Source of the DNA: Rhodospirillaceae bacterium
GTDB lineage: Bacteria; Pseudomonadota; Alphaproteobacteria; Rhodospirillales; Rhodospirillaceae
Reading direction: 5' to 3'
NCBI GenBank assembly: GCA_009773045.1
Contig: WOUV01000026.1
Coordinates: 1-41,665, forward strand
DNA: 41,665 nt
Numbering within the stretch: the first letter of the stretch is position 1; each line of letters begins with the position of its first letter. Positions 1 through 10,893 of the stretch are shown one piece after another. Both the position numbers and the translations under genes were made by a program. Below the pieces are notes generated by a model that did no database searches, was not told the DNA's origin, and saw nothing but the letters and a program-made list of their open reading frames with translations.

Positions 1-2
1 TG

Positions 3-110
3 GATGCCGCAGTGGAGTCAAGGCTTTCCAGTGCATCCCTAGATGAAATCGAGAAATGGATGGATCGCCTTGGGGAGACGCAGTCCTGGGATGACGTCTT
101 CATGATATAA
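3..110 (+). CDS. C-terminal fragment of Rpn/DUF4351-type protein (partial at window edge)
   Basis: Frame from base 3 reads DAAVESRLSSASLDEIEKWMDRLGETQSWDDVFMI*, resembling the C-terminal helix pattern of DUF4351/Rpn-family proteins. Confidence 0.5.
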   Translation, partial: DAAVESRLSSASLDEIEKWMDRLGETQSWDDVFMI

Positions 111-355
111 TATCTTGAGAGTCCTTAACTTTGTATGGGTCAATGGATGGCATTGTCCGGAACGTGAGCCATTCGTTCTAACGCCCTCGCGCGTCACTCG
201 TGAGGAAACTTTTAAAACCATCCCCAGTGACAGGGGAGGGGGCTTTTGGAAGTGTTCAAATGTATAAGGGCAACGGGGAAGGGCTTTTCGTCTCTCAAAA
301 AAGTTCTGCATGAAGGGTTGTCCTGCACCCAAGCCATGCGTTATAGTCGCACGGG

Positions 356-1363
356 ATGAGCACTGGCCGGGGAAAGACCATGCAGGATCGGTTCGGGCGC
401 ACGGTGACCTATCTCCGCCTTTCCGTTACCGACCGGTGTGATTTGCGCTGTATTTACTGCATGGCAGAAGAAATGACCTTCGTGCCCCGCCGTGACCTGC
501 TCTCCCTGGAAGAGCTGGACCGGGTGTGCGGAGTGTTCATCCGCCTGGGGGTGCGCAAGATCCGTCTGACCGGGGGCGAGCCTTTGGTGCGTGGGGGCAT
601 CATGACACTCGTGCACGCCCTCGCGCGCCATGTGGCGGAGGGCACGCTGGAGGAAGTGACGCTCACCACCAATGGTACCCGTCTTGCGCGCCATGCCGGG
701 GAATTGGCCGCGGCAGGGGTCCGGCGGGTCAATGTCTCCCTCGACAGCCTGAATCCGGACCGTTTCCGCACCATGACCCGCCACGGCGATCTCGCGCAGG
801 TGCTGGAAGGCATATCCGCCGCCGCCCAGGCGGGTCTTGCGGTCCGGATCAACACCGTGGCGCTTGCCGGCATCAACGAGGATGAACTCGCCGAATTGGT
901 CCTATGGAGTGGTGCGCGGGGCCATGACATCTGCTTCATCGAAGCCATGCCGATGGGCGACACCGGTCAGGACCGCACGGCGCATTACCTGCCCTTGTCC
1001 CTGGTTCGAAACCGGCTGGCCCGGCGTTTCACCCTGAATACCAGCGCGCACCGCACCGGTGGGCCGGCCCGTTATGTCCACTGTGTCGAAACGGGCCAGC
1101 GCATCGGCTTCATCACGCCGATGACCCACAATTTTTGTGAATCCTGCAACCGGGTCCGGCTGAGCTGCACGGGAACCTTGTTTTTGTGTCTGGGGCAGGA
1201 GGAGACGGCGGATTTGCGTGCTCCCTTGCGCCGCAGCGAAAGCGACGAACTTCTGACCGCCGCCATTACCGAAGCCTTATGGCGCAAGCCGCGGGGCCAT
1301 GATTTTGTCATCGACCGTAACCGCCCAACCCTTGCACGGCACATGAGCGTGACAGGGGGATAA
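356..1363 (+). CDS. moaA: GTP 3',8-cyclase MoaA (radical SAM, molybdopterin biosynthesis)
   Basis: Radical SAM motif [18 protein letters not shown]-terminal [13 protein letters not shown]...LCLG; full length 335 aa. Confidence 0.95.
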   Translation: MSTGRGKTMQDRFGRTVTYLRLSVTDRCDLRCIYCMAEEMTFVPRRDLLSLEELDRVCGVFIRLGVRKIRLTGGEPLVRGGIMTLVHALARHVAEGTLEEVTLTTNGTRLARHAGELAAAGVRRVNVSLDSLNPDRFRTMTRHGDLAQVLEGISAAAQAGLAVRINTVALAGINEDELAELVLWSGARGHDICFIEAMPMGDTGQDRTAHYLPLSLVRNRLARRFTLNTSAHRTGGPARYVHCVETGQRIGFITPMTHNFCESCNRVRLSCTGTLFLCLGQEETADLRAPLRRSESDELLTAAITEALWRKPRGHDFVIDRNRPTLARHMSVTGG

Positions 1364-1433
1364 CGCAGGGCTTGCGTCGCTAGGCCCTTCGGGTTTATAA
1401 CCCGCGCCGTTCCTGCGGAAAAGTTCCTGTTGT

Positions 1434-1470
1434 CCCCATGAGCGTCACTCTTTGACTGACGCTCATGGGG
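1434..1470. repeat. Perfect 14-bp inverted repeat (ccccatgagcgtca / tgacgctcatgggg, 9-nt loop), likely transcription-end hairpin
   Basis: Read directly; lies between moaA and ndk. Confidence 0.75.
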
Positions 1471-1594
1471 GGGCTGCCGTAAGGCCGCGGCGTGGCGGAG
1501 AAGCCAGCCGCGGACGCGAGCGATCACGGAAAGCCCTGGTCGGTCGCGATCACGGCTCAAAGATGTTAAGGCAATAACGAGAGAGACCCACACG

Positions 1595-2017
1595 ATGGCT
1601 ACCGAGCGCACGCTTTCCATCATCAAGCCTGATGCAACGCGCCGCAATTTGACGGGCAAAATCAATGCCATGATCGAAGATGCCGGCCTGCGAATCATCG
1701 CCCAGAAACGCATCCGTCTATCCCCCGCACAGGCCGGCCAGTTCTATGAAGTGCATCGGGAACGGTCGTTCTTCAGTGATCTCGTCCGATTCATGACCTC
1801 CGGCCCGGTGATTGTGCAGGTGCTGGAAGGGGACAATGCCATCACCTGCTATCGTGATGTCATGGGGGCCACCAATCCGGCCAATGCTGCGGTGGGCACG
1901 ATTCGCGCCGCCTTTGCCGAAAATGTCGAGGCCAATTCGGTGCATGGTTCCGATTCACCCGAAAATGCCCAGCGTGAAGTATCGTTCTTTTTTGCCGAAA
2001 CCGAAATCGCCGGCTGA
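1595..2017 (+). CDS. ndk: Nucleoside diphosphate kinase
   Basis: [11 protein letters not shown]...N-terminus and active-site region [20 protein letters not shown]; 140 aa. Confidence 0.97.
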   Translation: MATERTLSIIKPDATRRNLTGKINAMIEDAGLRIIAQKRIRLSPAQAGQFYEVHRERSFFSDLVRFMTSGPVIVQVLEGDNAITCYRDVMGATNPANAAVGTIRAAFAENVEANSVHGSDSPENAQREVSFFFAETEIAG

Positions 2018-2031
2018 GAGTCCTTGGACCG

Positions 2032-2085
2032 AGGGGGCGCGGGGGAGGCTATGCCTTCCCCGCATTTTGGTTTTTGTTGTGGGGA
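2032..2085 (+). terminator. Probable rho-independent terminator (GGGGAGGC-tat-GCCTTCCCC followed by T-rich tract)
   Basis: Hairpin plus gcattttggtttttgttg immediately after ndk. Confidence 0.7.
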
Positions 2086-2128
2086 CGCACACGGCCTTCC
2101 CCCCCACCCCCCACAGTCTCTTTCCTTA

Positions 2129-4636
2129 TCACGACGGCGCGCGCCGCGGCAGGGTCAGCATCAGGGCCGGCAGCACGAATAAAGTGACAAGCAGCGTCAC
2201 GGTAATCGCGATTCCCAGCAAAAGCCCCATGCTCGCCGTTCCCGGATGGGTGGAAAGCGCCAGACTGCCGAAAGAGATCACCGTGGTCAGCGCGCTAAAA
2301 ACCACGGCCCGCGGCGTGGTGGTGTCGAGCACGGCCAGCGCCCCCCCTTCCAGTCGCTCGCGGAACACGAACTGAATGCCGTTGGCAATGCCGATGCCAA
2401 ACAGAAGCGGCAGGGCGATGATGTTGGCGAAGTTGTACGGCAGGCCGATCATCACCGCAAGAGCGTTGGTCAGTAGCGCCGCCAGCACCAGAGGGGCAAA
2501 GGCCAGCAGCACATCCCGCACCCGGCGCAACAGAACCGTCAGCAGAACCAGCAGGGCAAGAACGGTGATGCCGGTGGCAAGATGAAAAGAATACAGAACG
2601 GCCTGCCCGCTTTCATACAGGCTGACCGGCGTGCCGGTCGCCTGGGGCGCGATGGTACGCACCGTTTCAACGAACCGGCCAAGGGCGGCACGATCGGTGA
2701 TGTCTTCCCGGGGGTGGATCTCAACCCGGGTACGGCCATCGGCGGTCATCTCGCGGGCGCGCAAGGCCGGCGGCAGATCGGCCAGCGTCACCGGTCCGGC
2801 CTGCAAGGCGTCGCGCAAAGCCTCCAGCCGCTGCGGCAGTGTCGCCAGCAGCGCCGTCTCGAGCGCGGGCACGGCGGCCGTCGGTTCTTCCCAGGGGATA
2901 CGCCGCAAGGCCTCCAGCAACGCCTGTGCGTGCGGGTCCGCAAAAGTGGCGAGCGTCTGCATCAGGTCGGTCAGGGCCTGCCGTGTTTCCGCGGGATCCG
3001 GCTCTTCCATCCGATGGTGGCTGGCGAACAGGGGCGACAGGAACAGGGCCATGTCGCCGATCATGTGCAGCTTTTCGTCCTGATCGTGCGGCACATAGTC
3101 AAACAGCGTCGCAACCGAAGCAACGGTCGGCAGGCGCCCAAGGCGTTCGGCCAGATCTCGCGCCTGGGCCGGGGAGTCCGCCAGGATGACGATGCCATGG
3201 GGACCGTGGCGTTCATCCTTCATCAGTTCGCGCACGGTGCTGACCGATTCCGTTCCGGAATCTTTCAGATTCAGCGGGTCAAGGTCGAAACGGGCCGCCG
3301 GCAGCGCCGTCATCGCCGCCGCCGCCAGCAGGACACTTCCCCATGCCAGCAGGCGCGCCCGACGGACCATCAGCCGCCGGGGCGACCAGGCCATCACGGA
3401 CCGGACGCGGGGGGATGGGGAAGGAACCGGCAGCGGCATCAGCGTCAGCAGGGCCGGCAACACGGTCAGATTGGCCATCAGGGCGATGAACATACCAACG
3501 CCGGCAATCAGCCCCAGCTCGGCAAACCCCTGATAGGGCGTTGGCAGGAATGAAAAGAAACCGATCCCCGCCCCCCCGGCGCTCAAGGCCAAAGGCCCTC
3601 CCACGTTGGCCGCGGCCCAGCCGAGGGCGTCTGGATGGCGTTCACGTCCTTCGCGGTAGCGCAAACTGAAGTGGATGCCGAAATCCACCCCAAGGCCGAT
3701 GAACAGCACCGCAAATGCAACCGAAATCAAGTTGAGGCTTCCCACCATCACCAGCGCCAGCGCCGCCGTCCAGACAAGCCCCATGACAAGAGTGATCAGC
3801 ACCGGAACCACCAGCCGAACGGTCCGTAGGCCCACCACCAGCAGCACGCCAACCAGCACGAGCGCGGCGCCGTTGGCAAAGCCCATGCCGGTCTCCACGC
3901 TGGCCAGTTCTTCCTCGGCCAAGGCGACGGACCCCGTCAGGCGCACGCGAAGGCCGTGGGCCAGGGTTAGGTCAAGGTCGATGGCCAGGGCGCGCAGGGC
4001 ATCCATGGCGCGCCGGGCCGGATGCAGGGTGCCGAAATCAAGGGCTGGCTGAATCAGGAGAATCCGCCGCGCGGGCCTTGCAGCATCCGTTCCCAGCTTA
4101 AACGGGCGAAACGACCCTCCGCGACGGCCTCCACCACCGCCGCCATCTGACGCAAGATCGGTACCGCCGCCGTGCGACCCGCCGCGCCCCCTTCCGGCCC
4201 CAGGGCCGATGATAGCATCTTCGCCAGCCCTTTCAAGCTCATGTCCGCGTGGAGCGTGGTCAGGAATGGCTGCGCCCTGGCCAGACGATCGCTCAAGGTT
4301 TCCAGCTCGGCCGTGTCCATATATAAAAGACCGTGCCGGCGGAAAAAAGGCTCGCCCGCCAGGTCCTGAACCATCCCGAACACTTCCGGCTGCTGCCGCA
4401 GGCGAGCGGCGAGGCGTAGCGCCGCCTGGTCGGCGTATTCGGGGATCGCTCCGTCGATCACCACCACGATCGTATCGGAAAACTGAGGAAAAGCGGCATC
4501 GAGCACCCGTGACAGCTCCCGCGACGTATCCGCCCGCAACGACCGTCAGCAGGACCGCCACCAGAACGATCGCCGCCGCAAACCGTTGCGTCAGCGCACT
4601 CCAGGCGTGTAGGAAACGAAGGCCGAAAGGAATCAT
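2129..4636 (-). pseudogene. hpnN: Hopanoid-associated RND transporter, HpnN-like, with two frame changes near the N-terminus
   Basis: N-terminal TM and C-terminal two thirds are in one frame (LIQPALDFGTLHPARRAMDAL..., SDLMKDERHGPHGIVIL-type MMPL/RND core). The expected middle (VLDAAFPQFSDTIVVVIDG...FFRRHGLLYM...MLQGP) lies in a different frame at 4054..4539. Confidence 0.8.
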
Positions 4637-4645
4637 GGGGAACGT

Positions 4646-5740
4646 TCACTGGAAGGGCATGGCGTACAGAAGACCCCCCCGGGTCCACAGGGTGTTGATC
4701 CCGCGAGTCTGTTTGAGGGGAGTGGCCAAGCCAAGGGTCCTGTCGAAAATTTCGCCATAGTTGCCATACTGCCGGATAACTCGATACGCCCACCGATCAT
4801 CAAGCCCCAGGGCGGCACCGATTCCCGGCTCCACTCCCAGGAAACGCCGCACCCGCCGCGAACGGGCCGGATCGTCCACATGGGAGGAGGTGATTCCAAG
4901 CTCCTCGGCCTCGATGATGGCGAACACCACCCATTTGACGATGTCAAACCACGCACGATCTTCCCCACGTACCACAGGCCCCAAGGGTTCTTTGGAAAGG
5001 CGATCGGGGAAGATCATGAAAGCCTCTGGTTCCAGCGCCTCGGTCATCCGCAACGCGGCAAGGGCGGAGGCGTCGGTCGAGTACAGGTCACAGCGGTCCG
5101 CGAAAAAGGCACCCTCCGCTTCTTCGGACGAATCGAAAACCAGCGGTTTCAGCCGGCGGTCGGATTCGTGCTCTTCCAGATTCGCAAGCGTCGTCGTTCC
5201 CGCCGCCACACACACCGTCGCCTGTTCAACATCGGCCAAGCGTTGCCATCCACGCGAACGGCGTGCCATGAAACCCTGTCCGTCGAAAAAGGTGACGACG
5301 GTAAAATCAAGCGGCATCCCGGCATCCCGGCTCAAGGTCCAGGTCGTCATGCCGAACAGAACGTCGATTTCGCCCTTGATCAGGGAATCGAACCGAACCT
5401 GCGCGTTCAACGGAACAAACACAGCGCGGCGACCATCCCCCACCACTGCGGCGGCCACGGCCCGGCAAAAATCAACGTCGAACCCCGACCATTGCCCCTC
5501 GCCATCCATCATGGCAAACCCGGGTTGGGGTGTGCTTAACCCGCACACGACATGCCCACGGCTTTTGACCGCCTCCAGGACCGCTCCGGCCCGGGCGGGG
5601 AAACTTCCGCTCCCAAAAAGAAACGTGACAAGAAGCACAAGCCGGAACCAGAGCAATGACACGAACCGCGCCCCCTTCCCGCTTCGAACATGCGATACGT
5701 CTTTCCTGCCAATCATGCCATGATCCGCTTCGATCGTCAT
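4646..5740 (-). CDS. General L-amino acid ABC transporter substrate-binding protein (AapJ-like, SBP_bac_3)
   Basis: LEAVKSRGHVVCGLSTPQPGFAMMDGEGQWSGFDVDFCRAVAAAV; NYGEIFDRTLG...GINTLWTRGGLLYAMPFQ C-terminus. Confidence 0.9.
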   Translation of the reverse strand: MTIEADHGMIGRKDVSHVRSGKGARFVSLLWFRLVLLVTFLFGSGSFPARAGAVLEAVKSRGHVVCGLSTPQPGFAMMDGEGQWSGFDVDFCRAVAAAVVGDGRRAVFVPLNAQVRFDSLIKGEIDVLFGMTTWTLSRDAGMPLDFTVVTFFDGQGFMARRSRGWQRLADVEQATVCVAAGTTTLANLEEHESDRRLKPLVFDSSEEAEGAFFADRCDLYSTDASALAALRMTEALEPEAFMIFPDRLSKEPLGPVVRGEDRAWFDIVKWVVFAIIEAEELGITSSHVDDPARSRRVRRFLGVEPGIGAALGLDDRWAYRVIRQYGNYGEIFDRTLGLATPLKQTRGINTLWTRGGLLYAMPFQ

Positions 5741-5824
5741 CCCATGTTTCTTTTTTTTGCGGGGCTTGTGGTATCCTTGAGGCCGATGTGAACCGGCATG
5801 GGGCTGGCATGGGGAGTATCACGG

Positions 5825-6466
5825 ATGAAGCGTCGTGGAGGCTTGTGGCGTGCCGCCGTTCTGAGACACGGGATGGCGGTGGTGGGGCTGGGCCTTGCGT
5901 CTGGTCTGTCCGGCTGTGCGGCGGTTGCCATGGGCGGAGCGGCCATGGGCACCGGCGTGATTTCCGCGGCCCGGCAGGACGGGGGCTTGAGCGGAGCGGC
6001 GGAGGATTTGAAAATCTCAAGCGGCATCGGCCACAACTGGTTGCAGTTCGATGCCAGTTTCATCAACACGTTCGAGGCGTCGGTGCGCGAGGGGCGCGTG
6101 CTCGTGACCGGAGTCGTGGCCGAACGGGGCAAGGCCGATGATGCCGTCCGTCTGGTCTGGCAGGTGCCGGGGGTGCGGGAGGTCTATAACGAAATCGAGA
6201 TCATTCCGCTCCCCGGAACCCTTGCCGATTCCAGCCGGGATGTCTGGATCGCCTCGCAATTGAACAGTCGGCTTCTGTTCGATGCGGAGATCACCAGCGT
6301 CAACTATGTCGCCGATGTGACCAACGGCGTGGTTTATCTGATCGGCGTGGCCCATGACCGCGTGGAAAGGGACCGTGTTCTGGGCCATGCGCGCAACCTT
6401 AAATACGTCAGGCGCGTCGTCAGCTACATCAGGTTCAAGGGCGATACGGAACGCCCCTCCCCATGA
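5825..6466 (+). CDS. BON-domain lipoprotein (OsmY/phospholipid-binding-like)
   Basis: Lipobox LSGC; two BON-like repeats (VREGRVLVTGVV...VPGVREVYNEI; NGVVYLIGVAHDRVERDRVLGHARNLKYVRRVVSYI). Confidence 0.85.
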   Translation: MKRRGGLWRAAVLRHGMAVVGLGLASGLSGCAAVAMGGAAMGTGVISAARQDGGLSGAAEDLKISSGIGHNWLQFDASFINTFEASVREGRVLVTGVVAERGKADDAVRLVWQVPGVREVYNEIEIIPLPGTLADSSRDVWIASQLNSRLLFDAEITSVNYVADVTNGVVYLIGVAHDRVERDRVLGHARNLKYVRRVVSYIRFKGDTERPSP

Positions 6467-7284
6467 GCACCGGCGGACCGCATGGATTGGCCCGCTGGGC
6501 CGCTGCACCCGACGAGGCCATCGACCTTGCCGAGGCGGCCCTGGAACTGGCCGCCCTGGAGGTGCCGGGGGCTTCCTTGATCCCGTATCGGTTCCATCTG
6601 GCGGAAATCGCCGATCACATGCGCTCCGGCGCGGCCCTTATCTCTGCGCATCTGGACGAGTACATCACCCTTTTGACCGAAACCGTGCATGGTACGTTCG
6701 GCTATCGGGGCGCTGTTTCCAGGGGGGAAAGCCATGTCACCTTGATGTGCACCATCGAACGGCGGCAGGGAACACCGGTGACGCTGGGGATTCTTTATCT
6801 GCACGCGGCCCGGGCCGCCGGGTGGGCAGCCACGGGGTTGACCTTTCCGGGGCGTTTCCTGGTCCGGGTGCAGACGGCCCACGGCCAGCGGGCGGTGCTC
6901 GACCCCTTCGCGAAGGGGGAACCCCTGACCTCCCGACGGATGCGCCGTCTGCTCAAGGAGGCCCTGGGACCGACGGCGGAGTTGACACAGGCCCATTACC
7001 AGCCCCTCAACAACCGGGAAACCTTGCTGCGCCTACAGGACGATCTGAAAACACAGAGTCTGCAAGCCGGCCGGTTCGATGCCGCGCTTGAGGTGCTGGA
7101 GACCATGCTTCTGCTTGCGCCGGATGCGCCGGCGTTGTGGCGGGAGGCCGGAATGATTCATCGTCGCCTGGGCCATGTGGCGGCGGCGGTGTCGGCCCTG
7201 GAGCGTTTCCTGTCGCTTGCGCCCGATTCCCCCGTTCGCTGCCGGACCGCCGAGCTTCTGAACGAGTTGTATGGCCGGCTGTGA
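6463..7284 (+). CDS. SirB1/transglutaminase-like protein with C-terminal TPR
   Basis: CTIERRQGTPVTLGILYLHAARAAGWAATGLTFPGRFLVRV core; start overlaps preceding stop (ATGA-type). Confidence 0.8.
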   Translation: MSTGGPHGLARWAAAPDEAIDLAEAALELAALEVPGASLIPYRFHLAEIADHMRSGAALISAHLDEYITLLTETVHGTFGYRGAVSRGESHVTLMCTIERRQGTPVTLGILYLHAARAAGWAATGLTFPGRFLVRVQTAHGQRAVLDPFAKGEPLTSRRMRRLLKEALGPTAELTQAHYQPLNNRETLLRLQDDLKTQSLQAGRFDAALEVLETMLLLAPDAPALWREAGMIHRRLGHVAAAVSALERFLSLAPDSPVRCRTAELLNELYGRL

Positions 7285-7320
7285 GGAGAAACCCGTTGCC
7301 ACGGAAGGACCTGTTCCGTC

Positions 7321-8268
7321 ATGCATTTGACCGTTGCCATCCAGATGGACCCGATCGAAACCATCGCCATCGACACCGACAGCACCTTTGTTCTGGCCGT
7401 GGAGGCCCAACGTCGCGGGCACATTCTGTTCCATTATCTGCCGCAGGATTTGTCCCTGCGCGGAGCAGACGTGTACGCCACGGCACGGCCGCTTGTCGTG
7501 CGTCGCGCACCCGGCAACCATTCCACGCTGGGCGATGCGACCCATCTGCGGCTTGCGACGGTTGATGTCGTGCTGATGCGCCAGGACCCACCGTTCGATA
7601 TGGCCTACATCACCGCAACCCATCTCCTGGAACGTCTGCATCCGCGCACCCTGGTGGTGAATGACCCGGCAGAGGTGCGCAATGCGCCGGAAAAGCTGTT
7701 CGTGACCCACTTCCCCCAGTTGATGCCACCAACCCTGATCACCTCCAGCCGGGAGGAGATCGTGGCGTTCCGTCGCGAACACTCCGACATCATCCTCAAG
7801 CCTCTGTTCGGCAACGGCGGGACCGGCGTTTTCCATCTCACACCGGAAGATGAAAACCTGAACGCCCTTCTGGAGTTGTTTCCCCGTCTTTACCGCGGCG
7901 AGCCGGTCGTGGTGCAGAAATATCTTCCACAGGTGCGGGAGGGCGACAAGCGCATCATTCTGATCGACGGCGCGCCGGCCGGGGCGGTCAACAGGATTCC
8001 CCTAAAGGGGGAGTCACGCTCAAATATGCACGTGGGAGGACGGGCGGTGAAAACCGGCCTGACGGCGCGCGACCGGGAAATCTGTGCAACCATTGGTCCG
8101 ATCCTGAAGGACCGCGGCTTGGTGTTCGTCGGCATCGATGTCATCGGACCATACCTGACCGAAATCAACGTGACATCCCCGACCGGCCTTCAGGAAATCG
8201 ATCGCTTTGATGGGGTGTGTCTGGAGTCCCAGGTGTGGGACGCCATCGAAAGCCGCGTGTCGAAATAA
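7321..8268 (+). CDS. gshB: Glutathione synthetase
   Basis: [19 protein letters not shown]-terminus; [15 protein letters not shown]-grasp region; [16 protein letters not shown]. Confidence 0.95.
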   Translation: MHLTVAIQMDPIETIAIDTDSTFVLAVEAQRRGHILFHYLPQDLSLRGADVYATARPLVVRRAPGNHSTLGDATHLRLATVDVVLMRQDPPFDMAYITATHLLERLHPRTLVVNDPAEVRNAPEKLFVTHFPQLMPPTLITSSREEIVAFRREHSDIILKPLFGNGGTGVFHLTPEDENLNALLELFPRLYRGEPVVVQKYLPQVREGDKRIILIDGAPAGAVNRIPLKGESRSNMHVGGRAVKTGLTARDREICATIGPILKDRGLVFVGIDVIGPYLTEINVTSPTGLQEIDRFDGVCLESQVWDAIESRVSK

Positions 8269-8295
8269 TCCGGAGTTCGGTCAATAACCGGAATC

Positions 8296-8337
8296 AAGGG
8301 GGCGTGGGGGATGTCACGCCTCCCCCACATCGTGGTT
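8296..8337. terminator. Terminator-like palindrome caagggggcgtgggggatgtcacgcctcccccac between convergent genes
   Basis: Same sequence family as the ndk and argJ terminators; T tract weak. Confidence 0.55.
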
Positions 8338-8342
8338 TCTAC

Positions 8343-8993
8343 TCATGGAGACGGGCGGCCATGGCGGCGAAAGATCCACAGGCCGAGAAGTGTCGAGATC
8401 ATGAACAGCACGATACCCAGGCCGAAGCGAAAGGCCGAGTCGATCTGAAGGCCACTGCCAAGAAGCACGAAAACGATTGTTTGTGGCACATAACCCAGCG
8501 CCGAGCCGGCAACGAAGGCCCTGGCCTGAATGCCGGAGATACCAGCCGCGAGATTGGTCAAAAGATTGCTGCCCACAGGCAACAGGCGGACCACCAGAGT
8601 CATCGTGAAGGGGTTGCGCCGCAAAAAGGCATCGATGCGGCGGACCCGGTCGGGATAGCGGGCCAGCACCATCGCCCGCCCCAGAAACCGCGCATAGACA
8701 AAACCGCCCATGCATCCCCCCACCGACGCCAGCAGGGCAACCCCCGTGCCTTCAACAAGGCCAAAGGCATAGCCGCCTAAAAAACAAACCACCTGCCGGG
8801 GCAGGCCGAAGGCGGTGAACAAGGCCCCCACGGCCACGAACAGCGTTTCGCCGGTCAGGCCGTTGCCTTTGACCTCGGCATCGATCCAGGCCGTCCCAAA
8901 AACCCGGTCAACGCCCGTCGTGTTCAAAAACCAGCCAACCGCTCCCAGGATAACGATCAACAGCATGCCCCGCAGAACGGTCTTCAGGACCAT
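8343..8993 (-). CDS. TVP38/TMEM64 (VTT/DedA-like) membrane protein
   Basis: GLPRQVVCFLGGYAFG...; RLLPVGSNLLTNLAAGISG...FVAGSALGYVPQTIVFVLLGSGL. Confidence 0.85.
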   Translation of the reverse strand: MVLKTVLRGMLLIVILGAVGWFLNTTGVDRVFGTAWIDAEVKGNGLTGETLFVAVGALFTAFGLPRQVVCFLGGYAFGLVEGTGVALLASVGGCMGGFVYARFLGRAMVLARYPDRVRRIDAFLRRNPFTMTLVVRLLPVGSNLLTNLAAGISGIQARAFVAGSALGYVPQTIVFVLLGSGLQIDSAFRFGLGIVLFMISTLLGLWIFRRHGRPSP

Positions 8994-9745
8994 GGGAGAG
9001 CCTCATCGTCCGCGACAAGCCGGGGCCGGCTTTTGCGCCGTTGCAGCCACATCACGCCGATCAGATCGAACAGCCCCACCCACAGACGGTCCAGGGTGCC
9101 ATAATGGGACCGGCCACGGGTCCGGGGGCGGTGGTTGACCGGGCACGAGATCACCTCCCCCCCTTCGCGAATCATCAAGGCCGGCAGATAGCGGTGCATA
9201 TGGTCGAAACAGGGAAAATCCAGAAAAACCGCCCGCGGAAACACCTTCAGACCGCAACCGGTATCGGGCGTGTCGTCCTTCAGCACAGCGGCTCGCAGGC
9301 GGTTGGCCAAACGGGAGGCGATCCGTTTGTTCCAGCCATCGCGCCGTGTCGCCCGCCAGCCGACGACCATGGTCCGCGCCGCCGCGTCCGCGCCTTTGTG
9401 GTGCAGGCGTGCGAGGAGTGCCGGAATGTCGGCGGGATCATTCTGGCCATCTCCGTCCAGGGTGGCGATCCACGCCGCCCGGGCGGCGTGGACGCCGCTC
9501 ATGATGGCCTGGCTCTGGCCACAGCTGGTGCGATGCCGTACAATCTTAAGGCGCGAATGGGCGCGTCTGGCTTCGGCCAGGCGAAGGGGGGTGGTGTCTG
9601 TCGAACCATCATCCACATAGATCACCTCGAACGCCAGGCGTCCTTCCAGAGCCTGATGGATTTCCTCGATCAGGGGAAGGATGTTGTCTGCCTCGTTCCG
9701 GACCGGGACGATAACGGCAAGGTCGGGCGGTGAATCGGTGGTCAT
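8984..9745 (-). CDS. Glycosyltransferase family 2 (dolichol-phosphate mannosyltransferase-like)
   Basis: LAVIVPVRNEADNILPLIEEI...VIYVDDGSTDTT...ATLDGDGQNDPADIP; C-terminal HRPRTRGRSHYGTLDRLWVGLFDLIGV. Confidence 0.9.
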   Translation of the reverse strand: MTTDSPPDLAVIVPVRNEADNILPLIEEIHQALEGRLAFEVIYVDDGSTDTTPLRLAEARRAHSRLKIVRHRTSCGQSQAIMSGVHAARAAWIATLDGDGQNDPADIPALLARLHHKGADAAARTMVVGWRATRRDGWNKRIASRLANRLRAAVLKDDTPDTGCGLKVFPRAVFLDFPCFDHMHRYLPALMIREGGEVISCPVNHRPRTRGRSHYGTLDRLWVGLFDLIGVMWLQRRKSRPRLVADDEALPWS

Positions 9746-9864
9746 GGAGGCGGATAAACATGTCCTTGAGAAATCGAGGGAGATGAGGAAGAAAACTCGC
9801 TCCCTCCACGTTCTGTTTCAAACACTCCCCCGTTCTGTTTCAATGGCGAAGGCACGCCCGGGGA

Positions 9865-10893
9865 TCAGTGCGGCATCCCTGTGCCGAACATATCGGCCAG
9901 ATCCCGGGCAGTGGCGAAACGCCGGCTCCATTCATGAAGCTGGCCGTCGTCGGCAGTCCGGATGCGCTCCACAAGCTCAGGAGAAAGCGGGCCGAAACGA
10001 AACGTCATCACATCGATGAACATCTCGACCCGGCCTTGCTGCACGCCTTGTTGTACGCCTTGTTGTACGCCCCGATGGAATCCTTCCGTTTCCCCCCGAT
10101 GGAATCCTTCCATTTCCCATTGTGCGGCGATGGTTGACATGACGCGTTCCTTTTTGTCCGGATCAGGCAGAACCTCGTCCAGAACACTACGGACGAGCTG
10201 GCTTTTCGGCCCTTCGATATGTCCAAGAAGATAGTACACGAGTGTCACCAGATCATCGTACCCTAAATCCATGGTCTCGTGTAGGAGCTTCAAAAGGATT
10301 TTCCGGGTGATCCGCTGGAGAACCCCATGCTTCAAGATCAAAAAACCAACGCGCAGTTTTCGTTCGTGCGACAGATCACCGTCCGGGATGCGGCAGAGAT
10401 CGACGAGGCTGTAACGGAAATCGAGAATATAGGGCCGCAAGGCGGTATCGGCGCCGGTGGCCTCGGCCAGCGACAGCGGGATGGTCCATGGGGGGCTGCC
10501 GCTATAGACAACCATGGTGACGAGGAGCGGCAGCGGACGCAAAGTGCCATCGGGCGCGCGCCCTTCGGTTTTGTCCCAGGAGTCAAGGGCCTGATACTGG
10601 TACCCCAGAAGATGCAGGCCGATACGGGGTTCGGGCCGTGATTTTGCCTCGATCAGGGTATAGATCAGAACCGGTCTCCCCGTGAGAGTCCGACTCAGGT
10701 ACAAGCGGTCGGTGCGGTACCCGCGCAAGCGCCGTGAGACGAAACTGCCTGGCATCAATTCCGGTGACTCATCGCTAAGGATGGATACCACTTCAGGGGG
10801 CAGTCGTTCGCGCAAAAGCGTTCCCGCCGTACCGGGTTTGTCCAGTAACTGCTGAAAGAAGTGATCGTGACGCTGCTGAACGTGGCGAGACAT
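9865..10893 (-). CDS. Rpn family (YhgA-like) recombination-promoting nuclease / putative transposase
   Basis: MSRHVQQRHDHFFQQLLDKPGTAGTLLRERLP...YTLIEAKSRPEPRIGLHLLGYQ; DUF4351-like C-terminus. Confidence 0.85.
   Translation of the reverse strand: MSRHVQQRHDHFFQQLLDKPGTAGTLLRERLPPEVVSILSDESPELMPGSFVSRRLRGYRTDRLYLSRTLTGRPVLIYTLIEAKSRPEPRIGLHLLGYQYQALDSWDKTEGRAPDGTLRPLPLLVTMVVYSGSPPWTIPLSLAEATGADTALRPYILDFRYSLVDLCRIPDGDLSHERKLRVGFLILKHGVLQRITRKILLKLLHETMDLGYDDLVTLVYYLLGHIEGPKSQLVRSVLDEVLPDPDKKERVMSTIAAQWEMEGFHRGETEGFHRGVQQGVQQGVQQGRVEMFIDVMTFRFGPLSPELVERIRTADDGQLHEWSRRFATARDLADMFGTGMPH
10036..10121. repeat. Adjacent short tandem repeats inside the rpn-like gene (3 x 12 bp ttgttgtacgcc; 2 x 24 bp gatggaatccttccgtttcccccc)
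   Basis: Read directly; encode (VQQG)n and EGFHRGET/EGFHRGVQ. Confidence 0.85.

Noticed and set aside
2582-3553. 323-aa plus-strand ORF
   Set aside because: Antisense to hpnN; Gln/Arg/Gly-rich shadow composition
9865-10893. Transposable element
   Set aside because: Rpn-family proteins are often annotated as transposases, but no terminal inverted repeats or target duplications were seen
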